A DNA stretch of 64,000 nucleotides from JAFCUW01 sp049898325 (GTDB lineage: Bacteria; Pseudomonadota; Gammaproteobacteria; Burkholderiales; Burkholderiaceae_D). Every line of letters starts with the position of its first letter. The first letter of the stretch is position 1. The stretch lies in contig NZ_JAFCXL010000006.1 in the NCBI RefSeq assembly GCF_049898325.1, positions 186,001 to 250,000 on the forward strand, in the 5' to 3' direction. A program made the translations under genes and the position numbers. The notes under the pieces were generated by a model. That model made no database searches, had not been told where the DNA came from, and worked only from the letters and a program-made list of their open reading frames with translations. This document shows positions 6,424 through 15,773 of this stretch, in pieces.

Positions 6424-9400
6424 ATGGATGCCTCCCGCTCGCCGTCGCCCCTTGTAAAACTGCGTGCGCTGTGGGAGCGCCTGGTGTGGCGGCCGCTGGC
6501 CTGGCTGTGCCTGCAGCTATTTGGCCGCCTCGACTGGCAGGCACCCCGCTGGGGCCAGGCGCTGGCGCGGGGCGGCCTTCGCGTCGGGGCAACAATGCGC
6601 GCCCGCCCCGCCGCTGCCGCCGTCACCGTCGTGCTGCTGGCGGCGGCAGCGGCCGGCCTGTGGCACGGCTACCGCTGGTGGCAGGCGCAGCCCAAGCCGG
6701 TGGCCGTGACGTTCAAGGTGGTCGCGCCCGCGCGCACCGCCATCGAGCAGGAAGACGCCGAGGCGAGAAAGCCGCAGCCCGTGGTGATCAGTTTCAGCGA
6801 GGCCGTCGCGCCCCTGTCGCAGGTCGACAAGGACGTCACCGGCATCGGCCTGTCGCCCGCGCTGGCGGGCAGCTGGCACTGGCTCAGCGACCGGCAGTTG
6901 CGCTTCCTGCCGAAGGACGACTGGCCGGCCGGCGCCGCGTTCACGGTGGCCTTGCCGAAGGGCGCGTTCAAGCCCGAGGTGCGCCTGCACGAGCGTGCAG
7001 CGCATTTTGCCACCGCCCCCTTCGTCGCCAAAATCGTCAGTGCGCGGTTCTACCAGGACCCGCTCAACCCGGCCGCCAAGAAGGTCATCGTCGACTTCAA
7101 TTTCAGCTATCCGGTGACGCCGGCCGAACTGGAAAAGCGCCTCGAGATGCGCCAGGACGAGCAATCGGCGGGCCTGCTGGGCATCGGCAAGCAAACCACC
7201 CGGTTCACCGTCAGCTACGACAAATTCAAGCTCAACGCGTCGGTGGTGTCGGACAATCTGCCCATGCCGAAAGACGACGGCACCTTGCATGTCACGCTGG
7301 CGAAAGGTTTGCGCGCCGCCCGCGGCTCGCCCGACTTGCAGGACGAGATCAGCCGCACCGTCGCCATTCCCGGGCTGTACAGCCTCGCCGTCGGCGCCAT
7401 CGATGCGCGGGTGGTCAGCAACGACAAGAACGAACCGGAGCAGGTGCTGGTGCTGGGCACCTCGATGGCGGTGCACGAGAAGGTGATGCAGCAGGCGCTG
7501 AGCGTGTGGCTGCTGCCGGAAAAAAACCTGAAGGCAGACCTCAATCCCCGCGACGGCACGCCGTTCGACTGGAGCGGCGTCGACATCGACGAGCCGAACC
7601 TGCAGCGGGGCGCCCGCCTGGCGCTCGAGGCGATTCCCGCCGAGCGCGAATTCACCGAGCTGCACAGCTACAAGTACAAGGCGCCTGTGGGCCGCTACCT
7701 GTACGTGAAGGTGGCGCCGGACATCAAGTCGTTCGGCGGCTACGTGCTGGCCAAGGCGGTGGGCCGCGTGCTGGCGGTGCCGCCGTATCCGTCCGAGCTG
7801 AAAATTCTCAGCCAGGGCGCCCTGCTGGCGCTGTCGGGCGAAAAGAAGATCGCCGTGCTGGTGCGCGACCTGCCGGGCGTAAAAATCGAGATCGGGCGGG
7901 TGCTGCCGGCGCAGTTGCAGCACCTGGTGTCGCAGGCCAGCGGCAGCTTCGCCAGCCCGGAATTTTATAACGGCTTCGGCCCCGACAACCTGGTCGAACG
8001 GTTCGAACGCAAGGTGCCGCTGGCCGGCCTGGCGCCCGGCCAGGCCCACTATGAAGCGGTCGACCTGGCCGACTACCTCAAGGGCGACGGCGCCGAGCGG
8101 CGCGGGGTATTCCTGCTGACCATGAGCAGCTACGATCCGAAGGCGGACGAGCGCGCCGCCAGGGCGGCCCAGGCGGCCCGGCGCCAGCCGGGCGAACCGG
8201 CGCCGCCCGAAGCGAGCGAAGGCGAAGGCGACGGCGACGGCGAGCAGCGCGAGCGCGCCGACGACGTCAAGACCGACAAGCGGCTGGTGCTGGTGACGGA
8301 CCTGGGCATCGTCGTCAAGAAGTCGCTCGATGGCTCGCAGGACGTGTTCATCCAGTCGATCTACACGGGCAAGCCGGTCGCCGGCGCCAGCGTCGACATC
8401 GTCGGCGTCAACGGCCAGGTGCTGTTCACCCAGAGCACCGATGACGCCGGCCACGCGCGCTTTGCCCGCATCACCAACCTGGCGCGCGAAAAAGCGCCGT
8501 TGATGATCCTGGCGAGAAAAGACGGCGACTTGAGCTTCCTGCCGCTCAACCGCGCCGAGCGCGGCCTGGATATGTCGCGCTTCGATATCGGCGGCGCCCG
8601 CAATGCCGCCGTGGCCGACCAGCTGAGCGCTTACCTGTTCAGCGACCGCGGCATCTACCGCCCGGGCGACACCTTCCACGTCGCCATGATCGCCAAGTCG
8701 GCCAGGTGGGGCAGCGCCACCACCGGCCTGCCGCTGCAGGTCGATATCCTCGACCCGCGCGGACTGGTCGTCAAACGCGAGACCGTCAAGCTGCCCGCCG
8801 ACGGCCTGCTCGAGACGCGCTACACCACCGAGGACAGCGCGCCCACCGGCAGCTACACGGTCAACCTGCACCTGGTGCGCGACGGCCAGGCCGGCGCGCA
8901 GATCGGCAGCACCACCGTCAAGGTGCAGGAATTCCAGCCGGACCGCCTGAAAGTGTCGACGCGCCTGTCGGGCGGCCCCACCGAAGGCTGGCTCAACCCC
9001 GCCGAGCTCAAAGCGCAGGTCGAGGCGCGCAACCTGTTCGGTACCCCCGCGCAGGGCCGCCGCGTGACGGCCGAACTGACCCTCAGTCCCGCCTTCCCCG
9101 CCTTTGCCCGCTACCCCGACTACAAGTTCTACGACCCGCTGCGCGCCAAGGAAGGCTACACGGCCAAGCTGGCCGACCAAACCACCGACGACGCCGGCCA
9201 GGCCACGTTCGAGCTGGGCCTGTCGCGTTACGCCCGCGCCACCTACCGGGTCGGCGTCGTCACCCGCGTGTTCGAGGCGCAGGGCGGCCGGGGTGTGGCG
9301 GCAGAAACGGCGGCGCTGGTGTCGGAGCTGCCCTACCTGGTCGGCTTCAAGGCCGACGGCGCGCTCGACTACGTGGGGCGCGCATCGCGCCGCAGCGTGT

Positions 9401-12400
9401 CGCTGATCGCCATCGACCCCAAGGCGCAGAAAGCGGCCGTGAGCGGGCTCACCTTGCAACTGGTGGAAAACAGGTTCGTCTCGGTGCTGACCCGGCAGGG
9501 CAACGACACCTTCAAGTACGAGTCGCGCAAAAAAGAGGTGACGCTGCGCGAAGTGCCGCTGGCGCTGGCGGCGGCCGGCAACACCGTGCAGCTCGACACC
9601 GCCACGGCCGGCAATTTCGCCTACGTGATCCGCGATGCGCAAGGCCTCGAGCTCAATCGCATCGACTACGCCGTGGCCGGGCGCGGCAACGTCACCCGCA
9701 GCCTGGAACGCAACGCCGAGCTGCAGCTGACCTTGAACAAGAAGGACTACGTGCCGGGCGAAGAGATCGAGGTGAGCATCAAGGCGCCGTACGCGGGCGC
9801 CGGCCTGATCACCATCGAACGGGACCAGGTGTTCGTGCACCAGTGGTTCAAGACCGACACGCTGGCCTCGGTGCAGAAAATCCGCCTGCCCAAACAGTTC
9901 GAAGGCAACGGCTACGTCAGCGTGCAGTTCATCCGCGATCCCGGCTCCGACGAGATTTTCATGAGCCCCATGAGCTACGGCGCCGTGCCGTTCGCCACCA
10001 GCCTGGCCGCGCGCAGCAACGCGCTCAGTCTGACCGTGCCCGAACTGGTCAAGCCGGGCCAGCGCCTGACCATCAAGCTGGTCGCCGCCAAGCCGGCGCG
10101 GGTACTGGTGTTCGCCGTCGACGAGGGCATCCTGCAGGTGGCGAACTACAAGGCACCCGATCCGCTGGCGCTGTTCTTCCAGAAGAAAATGCTGGAAGTG
10201 CGCACCTCGCAAATCCTCGACCTGATCCTGCCCGAGTTCAAGAAGCTGATGGCCGCCAGCGCCCCCGGCGGCGACGGCGAGGGGGCGCTGGGGCGCCACC
10301 TGAACCCCTTCAAACGCAAGCACGACAAGCCGGCCGTGTACTGGTCCGGCATCGTCGAGGTCGACGGCAGCCGCGAATTTGCCTACGACGTGCCGGACAC
10401 CTTCAACGGCGCCATGAAAGTGTTCGCGGTGGCCGTCAACGAGGGCGCGATCGGCACCGCGCAGGCGCGCACCACCGTGCGCGGCGATTTCGTGCTCTCG
10501 CCCAACCTGCCGCTGGCGGTGGCGCCGGGCGACCAGTTCGACGTCAGCGTGGGCGTGGCCAACAATGTGGCCGGCGCCGGCAAGGACGCGCCCGTGACGG
10601 TGACACTCAAAGCCCCGCCGCAGCTCGAAGTGGTGGGCGCCTCCAGCGTGGTGGTCAAGATCGGCGAAATGCGCGAATCGGTGGCCGCCTTCCGCCTGCG
10701 CGCGCTCGATGGCGCCCGCGCCCAGCTGGGCGCCGGCCCGCTGGTGTTCAGCGCCAGCCTGGGCAGCAAAAGCGCGTCCCTGGCCGCCGACGTCTCGGTG
10801 CGCCCGGCCACCCAGCGCACCACCAGCACCAGCATCGGCAGTTTTACGGCATCGACCGAGGTGGCCGTCAAGCGCGACCTGTTCAGCCAGTACCGCGTCA
10901 CGGAAGCGGCGCTGTCGACCGTGCCGCTGGTGATGGCCAGCGCCCTGTCGAACTACCTGGCCAACTTCGAGCACCTGTGCACCGAGCAGCTCATCAGCCA
11001 GGCCATGCCCGGCATCGTGCTGGCCAAACGGCCCGAATTTGCCGCCGGCGCCGGCACCGGCGCGACCAGGCTGGCGCAGGCGCGCAATTTCGAACGCGCC
11101 GTGGCGGTGCTGCGCACGCGCCAGAACGCCGAGGGCGGCTTCGGCATGTGGAATGCCGCCGCCGAGGCCGACGAATTCGCCTCCGTCTACGCCGCCCACC
11201 TGCTGCTCGAGGCGCGCGAGCACGGCGAGAACGTGCCGACCGATATGCTGCAAGGGGCGATGGGCTACGTGCGCACGCTGGCGGCCAGTCCCGCCTCGAC
11301 CCTGCCCGCCCTGCGCGTGCGCGCCTACGCCGCCTACCTGCTGACGCGCCAGATGAACGTGACCTCGCCGATGCTCGCGTCGATCCGCGAAAGCCTCGAC
11401 AAGCGTTACCCGAAGGCCTGGCAAGGCGATCCGGCGGCGGCCTACCTGGCGGCGGCGTATCAGCTGCAAAAGCAGGAGCGCATGGCGCAGGAGCTGATCG
11501 ACGTCCAGGTGGCGCGCCTGGTGCGCCCGCCCTCCCGCAAGGGGGCCGGCGACGATGCGCTGTACTTCGTCGATCCGCTGGTGGAAGACGCGCAGACCCT
11601 GTACATCCTGGCGCGCCATTTCCCCGCGCGCGCCAAGGCGCTGCCGCCGGAGGCGATGGCCGCGATGGTCAAGGCGCTGGCGGAACACCGCTACAACACC
11701 CTGTCGGCGGCCTACCTGACGCTGGCGTTCGACGCCTACGCCGTCGCCGTCGGCCCGCAGGCGGCCGGTAAACTGGGCATCGTCGAAATCGACGCCAAGG
11801 GCGCCAGGCGGACGTTGACGCTGCCTTCGAACGTGCTGCCGCGCGTGCCATTTTCGGCTGGCACCAGCAAGCTGCGCTTGTCCAACGACAGCGGCTTGAC
11901 CGCTTATTACGCCATCACCGAGACGGGCTTTGACCGCCAGCCGCCCACCACCGAGATCAAGAGCGGCATGGAAGTGGTGCGCGAATTCGTCGACAGCGCC
12001 GGCAAGGCCGTCACCAGCGTCGTCGTCGGCGACGAAGTGACGGTGCGCCTGCGCTTTCGGGCGATCGGGCGCAATGTGTACAACGTCGCGCTGGTCGACC
12101 TGATGCCGGGCGGCTTCGAGCCGGTGCTGGACACGACGGCGGCGCCGACGCCGGACGATGCCGCCGCCGCGGGCGCCACGGCCGGCGCCGCGCCCGCGCC
12201 GCCCGGCCTGCCGGGGCTGGCCGGCAGCAAGTCGAGCTGGCAGGTGCGCTATGCCGACGTGCGCGAGGACCGCGTGGTGTTATATGGCGCCGTCACCACC
12301 GATGCCCACGAAGTGAGCTACCGCATCAAGGCCACCAACAGCGGCCGCTTCAGCGTGCCGCCGGCGTACGCCGAATCGCTGTACGAGCGCGGCGTGCGGG

Positions 12401-12453
12401 CGCGCTCGGCGGGCGGGCAGTTCATCACCGTGCAAGCGCCCGGCAAGCCTTGA
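6424..12453 (+). CDS. Bacterial alpha-2-macroglobulin, thioester-containing, membrane-anchored
   Basis: The product is about 2009 aa from the ATG at 6424 (a TTG at 6409 is also possible), longer than the roughly 1650 aa of E. coli YfhM. After a basic, amphipathic N-terminus, one transmembrane helix (about residues 60-82) anchors it; no lipobox is seen. MG domains follow, with an acidic low-complexity insert near residues 585-615. The MG2 region has YLFSDRGIYRPGDTFHVAMI, the A2M domain has RTTVRGDFVLSPNLPLAV, and the thioester motif CTEQ starts at Cys1519. These proteins are thought to trap proteases in the periplasm, guarding breached envelope. The stop shares one base with the pbpC start, matching the known yfhM-pbpC pairing. 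Confidence 0.93.
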   Translation: MDASRSPSPLVKLRALWERLVWRPLAWLCLQLFGRLDWQAPRWGQALARGGLRVGATMRARPAAAAVTVVLLAAAAAGLWHGYRWWQAQPKPVAVTFKVVAPARTAIEQEDAEARKPQPVVISFSEAVAPLSQVDKDVTGIGLSPALAGSWHWLSDRQLRFLPKDDWPAGAAFTVALPKGAFKPEVRLHERAAHFATAPFVAKIVSARFYQDPLNPAAKKVIVDFNFSYPVTPAELEKRLEMRQDEQSAGLLGIGKQTTRFTVSYDKFKLNASVVSDNLPMPKDDGTLHVTLAKGLRAARGSPDLQDEISRTVAIPGLYSLAVGAIDARVVSNDKNEPEQVLVLGTSMAVHEKVMQQALSVWLLPEKNLKADLNPRDGTPFDWSGVDIDEPNLQRGARLALEAIPAEREFTELHSYKYKAPVGRYLYVKVAPDIKSFGGYVLAKAVGRVLAVPPYPSELKILSQGALLALSGEKKIAVLVRDLPGVKIEIGRVLPAQLQHLVSQASGSFASPEFYNGFGPDNLVERFERKVPLAGLAPGQAHYEAVDLADYLKGDGAERRGVFLLTMSSYDPKADERAARAAQAARRQPGEPAPPEASEGEGDGDGEQRERADDVKTDKRLVLVTDLGIVVKKSLDGSQDVFIQSIYTGKPVAGASVDIVGVNGQVLFTQSTDDAGHARFARITNLAREKAPLMILARKDGDLSFLPLNRAERGLDMSRFDIGGARNAAVADQLSAYLFSDRGIYRPGDTFHVAMIAKSARWGSATTGLPLQVDILDPRGLVVKRETVKLPADGLLETRYTTEDSAPTGSYTVNLHLVRDGQAGAQIGSTTVKVQEFQPDRLKVSTRLSGGPTEGWLNPAELKAQVEARNLFGTPAQGRRVTAELTLSPAFPAFARYPDYKFYDPLRAKEGYTAKLADQTTDDAGQATFELGLSRYARATYRVGVVTRVFEAQGGRGVAAETAALVSELPYLVGFKADGALDYVGRASRRSVSLIAIDPKAQKAAVSGLTLQLVENRFVSVLTRQGNDTFKYESRKKEVTLREVPLALAAAGNTVQLDTATAGNFAYVIRDAQGLELNRIDYAVAGRGNVTRSLERNAELQLTLNKKDYVPGEEIEVSIKAPYAGAGLITIERDQVFVHQWFKTDTLASVQKIRLPKQFEGNGYVSVQFIRDPGSDEIFMSPMSYGAVPFATSLAARSNALSLTVPELVKPGQRLTIKLVAAKPARVLVFAVDEGILQVANYKAPDPLALFFQKKMLEVRTSQILDLILPEFKKLMAASAPGGDGEGALGRHLNPFKRKHDKPAVYWSGIVEVDGSREFAYDVPDTFNGAMKVFAVAVNEGAIGTAQARTTVRGDFVLSPNLPLAVAPGDQFDVSVGVANNVAGAGKDAPVTVTLKAPPQLEVVGASSVVVKIGEMRESVAAFRLRALDGARAQLGAGPLVFSASLGSKSASLAADVSVRPATQRTTSTSIGSFTASTEVAVKRDLFSQYRVTEAALSTVPLVMASALSNYLANFEHLCTEQLISQAMPGIVLAKRPEFAAGAGTGATRLAQARNFERAVAVLRTRQNAEGGFGMWNAAAEADEFASVYAAHLLLEAREHGENVPTDMLQGAMGYVRTLAASPASTLPALRVRAYAAYLLTRQMNVTSPMLASIRESLDKRYPKAWQGDPAAAYLAAAYQLQKQERMAQELIDVQVARLVRPPSRKGAGDDALYFVDPLVEDAQTLYILARHFPARAKALPPEAMAAMVKALAEHRYNTLSAAYLTLAFDAYAVAVGPQAAGKLGIVEIDAKGARRTLTLPSNVLPRVPFSAGTSKLRLSNDSGLTAYYAITETGFDRQPPTTEIKSGMEVVREFVDSAGKAVTSVVVGDEVTVRLRFRAIGRNVYNVALVDLMPGGFEPVLDTTAAPTPDDAAAAGATAGAAPAPPGLPGLAGSKSSWQVRYADVREDRVVLYGAVTTDAHEVSYRIKATNSGRFSVPPAYAESLYERGVRARSAGGQFITVQAPGKP

Positions 12454-14756
12454 TGGGATGGCGCATGCGGCGGACCGCGCTGACACCGACACTGGCACTG
12501 GCACTGGCGCTGCTGGTGGTGCTGGCGGCGCTGCGCCTGTGGCCGCACGCGCCACTGCGCGAGGCGGCCGGCCTGTCGAGCGCCGTGTACGCGCGCGACG
12601 GCCAGTTGCTGCGCCTGACACTGGCGCCCGACGAGCAGTACCGCCTGTGGGTGCCGCTGGCCGACATCGACCCGCGCCTGGCGCAGGCGGTGCTGCTGTA
12701 CGAAGACCGCTGGTTTTACTGGCACGCGGGGGTCAACCCGGTCGCCCTGCTGCGCGCGGCGCTGGCCAGCTACAGCGGCGCGGGCCGCAGAGGCGCCTCC
12801 ACCATCAGCATGCAGCTGGCGCGCCGCCTGTACCGCATCGACAGCCAGAGCCCGGCCGGCAAGCTGCGCCAGGCGGGCGCGGCGCTGTGGCTGGAAGCGC
12901 GCTACAGCAAGCGCGCGCTGCTCGAGGCCTACCTGAACCTGGCGCCGTACGGTGGCAACATCGAAGGGGTGGGCGCGGCCAGCCTGATTTATTTTCACAA
13001 GCGGGCGGCCCAGCTGACCCTGGCCGAGACGCTCAGCCTTGCCGTGATTCCGCAAAACCCCCGCAAGCGGGGCGGCGCGCGGCCGCGCGACTTGCCGGCG
13101 GCGCGCGCGCGGCTGGCGCGGCTGTGGGCGGCCCGCCACGGCGAGGCCAGCGCCGGCGCCAGCGCCGCGCCCGCGCTGGCGACTGCCGCCGCGCTGCCGT
13201 TCCTGGCGCCGCACCTGACCGACCGCCTGCTGCGCGAGCAGCACGGCGGCGAAATCTGGTCGGCGCTGGACCTGCGCGCGCAAGCTTCGCTCGAGCGCAT
13301 CATGGCGCAGTTCATCGACAACCGCCGCGGTGTCGGCATCGCCAACGCCAGCGCCATCCTGCTCGAGCGCGACAGCGGCGAAGTGCGCGCGCTGGTGGGA
13401 TCGAACGGCTACTTCGACACCGCCATCGCCGGCCAGGTCAACGGCACCGAAGCGAAGCGCTCGCCCGGCTCGACCCTCAAGCCCTTCATCTATGGCCTGG
13501 CGCTCGACCAGGGGCTGCTGCACCCGGCCACCATCCTCAAGGACATGCCGACCGCGTTCGGGCCGTTCAGTCCCGAGAATTTCGACGGCCGCTTCGTCGG
13601 CCCGATCAGCGCCCAGGATGCCCTCATACGCAGCCGTAACGTGCCGGCCGTGGCGGTGGCGTCGACGCTGCGCCATCAGACCCTGTACGAATTCCTCAAA
13701 AGCGCCGGCGTGACGCGGCTGGCCAGCGAGCAGCATTACGGCCTGGCGCTGGCGCTGGGCGGCGGCGAAGTGACGATGGAAGAGCTGGCGCGGATGTACC
13801 TGATGCTGGCCCAGCGCGGCGCCCTGATCCCCGTGCGCCACCGGCGCGCCAGCGCTGCCGAACGGGCCGGCCAGGACGCCCCCCGCCTGCTGTCGGAAGA
13901 AGCGGCCTTTATTACGCTGCAGATGCTGCGCGCCAATCAGCGGCCCGACACGCGCGAGGTGGCCACGCCGCCGGTGGCGTGGAAGACGGGCACGTCCTGG
14001 GGCTTTCGCGACGCCTGGACGGCGGGCGTGTTCGGCCGCTACGTGCTGGTGGTCTGGATCGGCAATTTTGACGGCAGCGGCAACCCTGCCTTTGTCGGCA
14101 TCGACGCCGCCGCCCCGCTGTTTTTCCGCATCGTCGACAGCCTGCGCGCGCTGGGGCTCGATGCGCCCGCGCCGGAGCCGGCGCCGCCCGCCGGCGTGAT
14201 CCGCGCCGAGGTGTGCAGCGCCAGCGGCGAGCTGCCCAACGCGCTCTGCCCGCAACGCGCGAGCACCTGGTTCATTCCCGGCAAATCGCCGATCCGCGTG
14301 AGCACCCTGCACCGCGCCGTGATCGTCGATGCCATTACCGGCGCGCCCACCTGCGCGCGCGGCGCCGGCACCCGCAGCGAGGTGTACGAATTCTGGCCCA
14401 CCGACCTGCAGCGGCTGTTTCGCGAGGCGGGCATGCCGCGCCGCCAGCCACCGCCGCTACCGGACTGCGGCGCGCCCGCCGACAGCCTCGCCGATGGTCC
14501 CGCCATCGTCGCGCCGAACACATCGACGACCTACACGGTGCGCCTGTCGCGGCCGGCGCCGCTGGCGCTGCGCGCCAATGCGCCCAGCGCCCACGACACC
14601 CTGTTCTGGTTCGCCAACGGCGGCCTGATCGGCAAGGGCGCCGCCGGCACGGCGCTGGCGTGGACGCCGGCGGCGCCGGGCCGGGTGCAGCTGCGCGTCG
14701 TCGACCAGCAGGGGCGGTCGGACGCGCGCGAGATCGAGGTGGAGTTTGTGCCGTGA
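12453..14756 (+). CDS. pbpC: Penicillin-binding protein 1C (bifunctional glycosyltransferase/transpeptidase)
   Basis: The product is 767 aa: one N-terminal transmembrane helix (about 11-29), a GT51 glycosyltransferase with YEDRWFYWHAGVNP (catalytic Glu84) and GASTISMQLARRLYR, then a transpeptidase. The transpeptidase has SxxK as S340-T-L-K343 inside SPGSTLKPFIYG, the SxN motif as SRNVPAV, and KTGTSWGFRDAW. A C-terminal BiPBP_C domain follows, with cysteines at EVCSASGELPNALCP. PBP1C polymerises and crosslinks peptidoglycan at the outer face of the inner membrane. The ATG at 12453 overlaps the macroglobulin stop (TGATG), so the two are cotranslated. Confidence 0.96.
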   Translation: MGWRMRRTALTPTLALALALLVVLAALRLWPHAPLREAAGLSSAVYARDGQLLRLTLAPDEQYRLWVPLADIDPRLAQAVLLYEDRWFYWHAGVNPVALLRAALASYSGAGRRGASTISMQLARRLYRIDSQSPAGKLRQAGAALWLEARYSKRALLEAYLNLAPYGGNIEGVGAASLIYFHKRAAQLTLAETLSLAVIPQNPRKRGGARPRDLPAARARLARLWAARHGEASAGASAAPALATAAALPFLAPHLTDRLLREQHGGEIWSALDLRAQASLERIMAQFIDNRRGVGIANASAILLERDSGEVRALVGSNGYFDTAIAGQVNGTEAKRSPGSTLKPFIYGLALDQGLLHPATILKDMPTAFGPFSPENFDGRFVGPISAQDALIRSRNVPAVAVASTLRHQTLYEFLKSAGVTRLASEQHYGLALALGGGEVTMEELARMYLMLAQRGALIPVRHRRASAAERAGQDAPRLLSEEAAFITLQMLRANQRPDTREVATPPVAWKTGTSWGFRDAWTAGVFGRYVLVVWIGNFDGSGNPAFVGIDAAAPLFFRIVDSLRALGLDAPAPEPAPPAGVIRAEVCSASGELPNALCPQRASTWFIPGKSPIRVSTLHRAVIVDAITGAPTCARGAGTRSEVYEFWPTDLQRLFREAGMPRRQPPPLPDCGAPADSLADGPAIVAPNTSTTYTVRLSRPAPLALRANAPSAHDTLFWFANGGLIGKGAAGTALAWTPAAPGRVQLRVVDQQGRSDAREIEVEFVP

Positions 14757-14828
14757 AGGCGGCAAAGCTGGGGGAGCGCGGCCGTTTGATGGTATTCTTT
14801 TTAGCAACACTCAATTTTTGACAACACC

Positions 14829-15773
14829 ATGAACCTGGACCTTGAGGGCGGTGGCGCCCTCGTCACCGCGACGCTGGTGGCCAAGCAGATCGACCCGCCC
14901 GCTGCCGCCGTCGATCATGCGGATCGCGCCCACGACAGCGCCTGCGCCAACTGCGGCGCGCAGTTGACGGGCCCGTATTGCCATCGCTGCGGCCAGGGCG
15001 CCCATGTCCACCGCTCGCTGCTGCACCTCGGTGAGGAGTTCCTGCATGGCCTGCTGCACTTCGACGCCAAGGCCTGGCGCACCCTGCCCCTGCTGGTGCT
15101 CCAGCCGGGCCGGCTGACCCGCAATTCCATCGACGGCAAGCGCACCCGCTATGTGTCGCCGCTGGCGCTGTTCCTGTTCATGGTGTTCCTGATGTTCTTT
15201 GTCGTCTCCAGCGTCAGCCGCACGGACCATCCGTTCGGCACGCCGGCCTCGACGGCGGCGACGACGGCGACGGACGACGGCGACGAGGGAAAACTCGACA
15301 AGGTGGTCGACAAGCTGCGCCTGAAGCAAGCGAACATCGACTCCGGCTCGGCCGCCGTCGACCGCGCCCTGCGCGGCGCGCTCGACAATCCCCAGCTCAC
15401 CTTGTACAAGCTGAAAAGCTCGGCGTCGAAGTTGTCCTTCATGCTCGTGCCGATGTCGCTGCCCTTGCTGTGGCTGATGTTCTTCTGGAAGCGTGGCGTT
15501 ACCATGTACGACCACGCCGTCTTTTCGCTGTACGCGCTGTCGTTCATGGCGCTGCTGGTGAGCGGCGTGTCCCTGCTGGGCAGGGCCGGGCTGACGATGG
15601 CGACCCAGCTGCTGTGGATCGCGCCGCCCATCCACATGTTCCTCCAGCTGCGCGGCGCCTACCAGTTGCGCGTGCGTGGCGCCTTGTGGCGCACGGTGGC
15701 GCTGCTGTTCGCCTCGCTTGGCGTGTTCGTGCTGTACCTGCTGCTGATCCTGACGGTCAGCGTGGCGCTGTAA
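14829..15773 (+). CDS. DUF3667 zinc-ribbon multi-pass membrane protein
   Basis: The product is 314 aa. Residues about 37-56 form a zinc ribbon (CANCGAQLTGPYCHRCGQ, two CxxC pairs). A segment typical of DUF3667 follows, with LLVLQPGRLTRNSIDGKR before the first membrane helix (LALFLFMVFLMFFVVSS). A hydrophilic loop precedes three further hydrophobic segments. The function of the family is unknown. It begins 72 bases after pbpC with a poor ribosome binding site, and is convergent with the helicase gene with no space between the stops. Confidence 0.85.
   Translation: MNLDLEGGGALVTATLVAKQIDPPAAAVDHADRAHDSACANCGAQLTGPYCHRCGQGAHVHRSLLHLGEEFLHGLLHFDAKAWRTLPLLVLQPGRLTRNSIDGKRTRYVSPLALFLFMVFLMFFVVSSVSRTDHPFGTPASTAATTATDDGDEGKLDKVVDKLRLKQANIDSGSAAVDRALRGALDNPQLTLYKLKSSASKLSFMLVPMSLPLLWLMFFWKRGVTMYDHAVFSLYALSFMALLVSGVSLLGRAGLTMATQLLWIAPPIHMFLQLRGAYQLRVRGALWRTVALLFASLGVFVLYLLLILTVSVAL

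Noticed and set aside
6517..11688. Very long open frame on the minus strand (about 1700 codons) opposite the macroglobulin gene
   Set aside because: The plus strand encodes a full macroglobulin with all motifs. The antisense frame is rich in Arg, Gly, His and Gln without any domain and is a product of high G+C at third codon positions.
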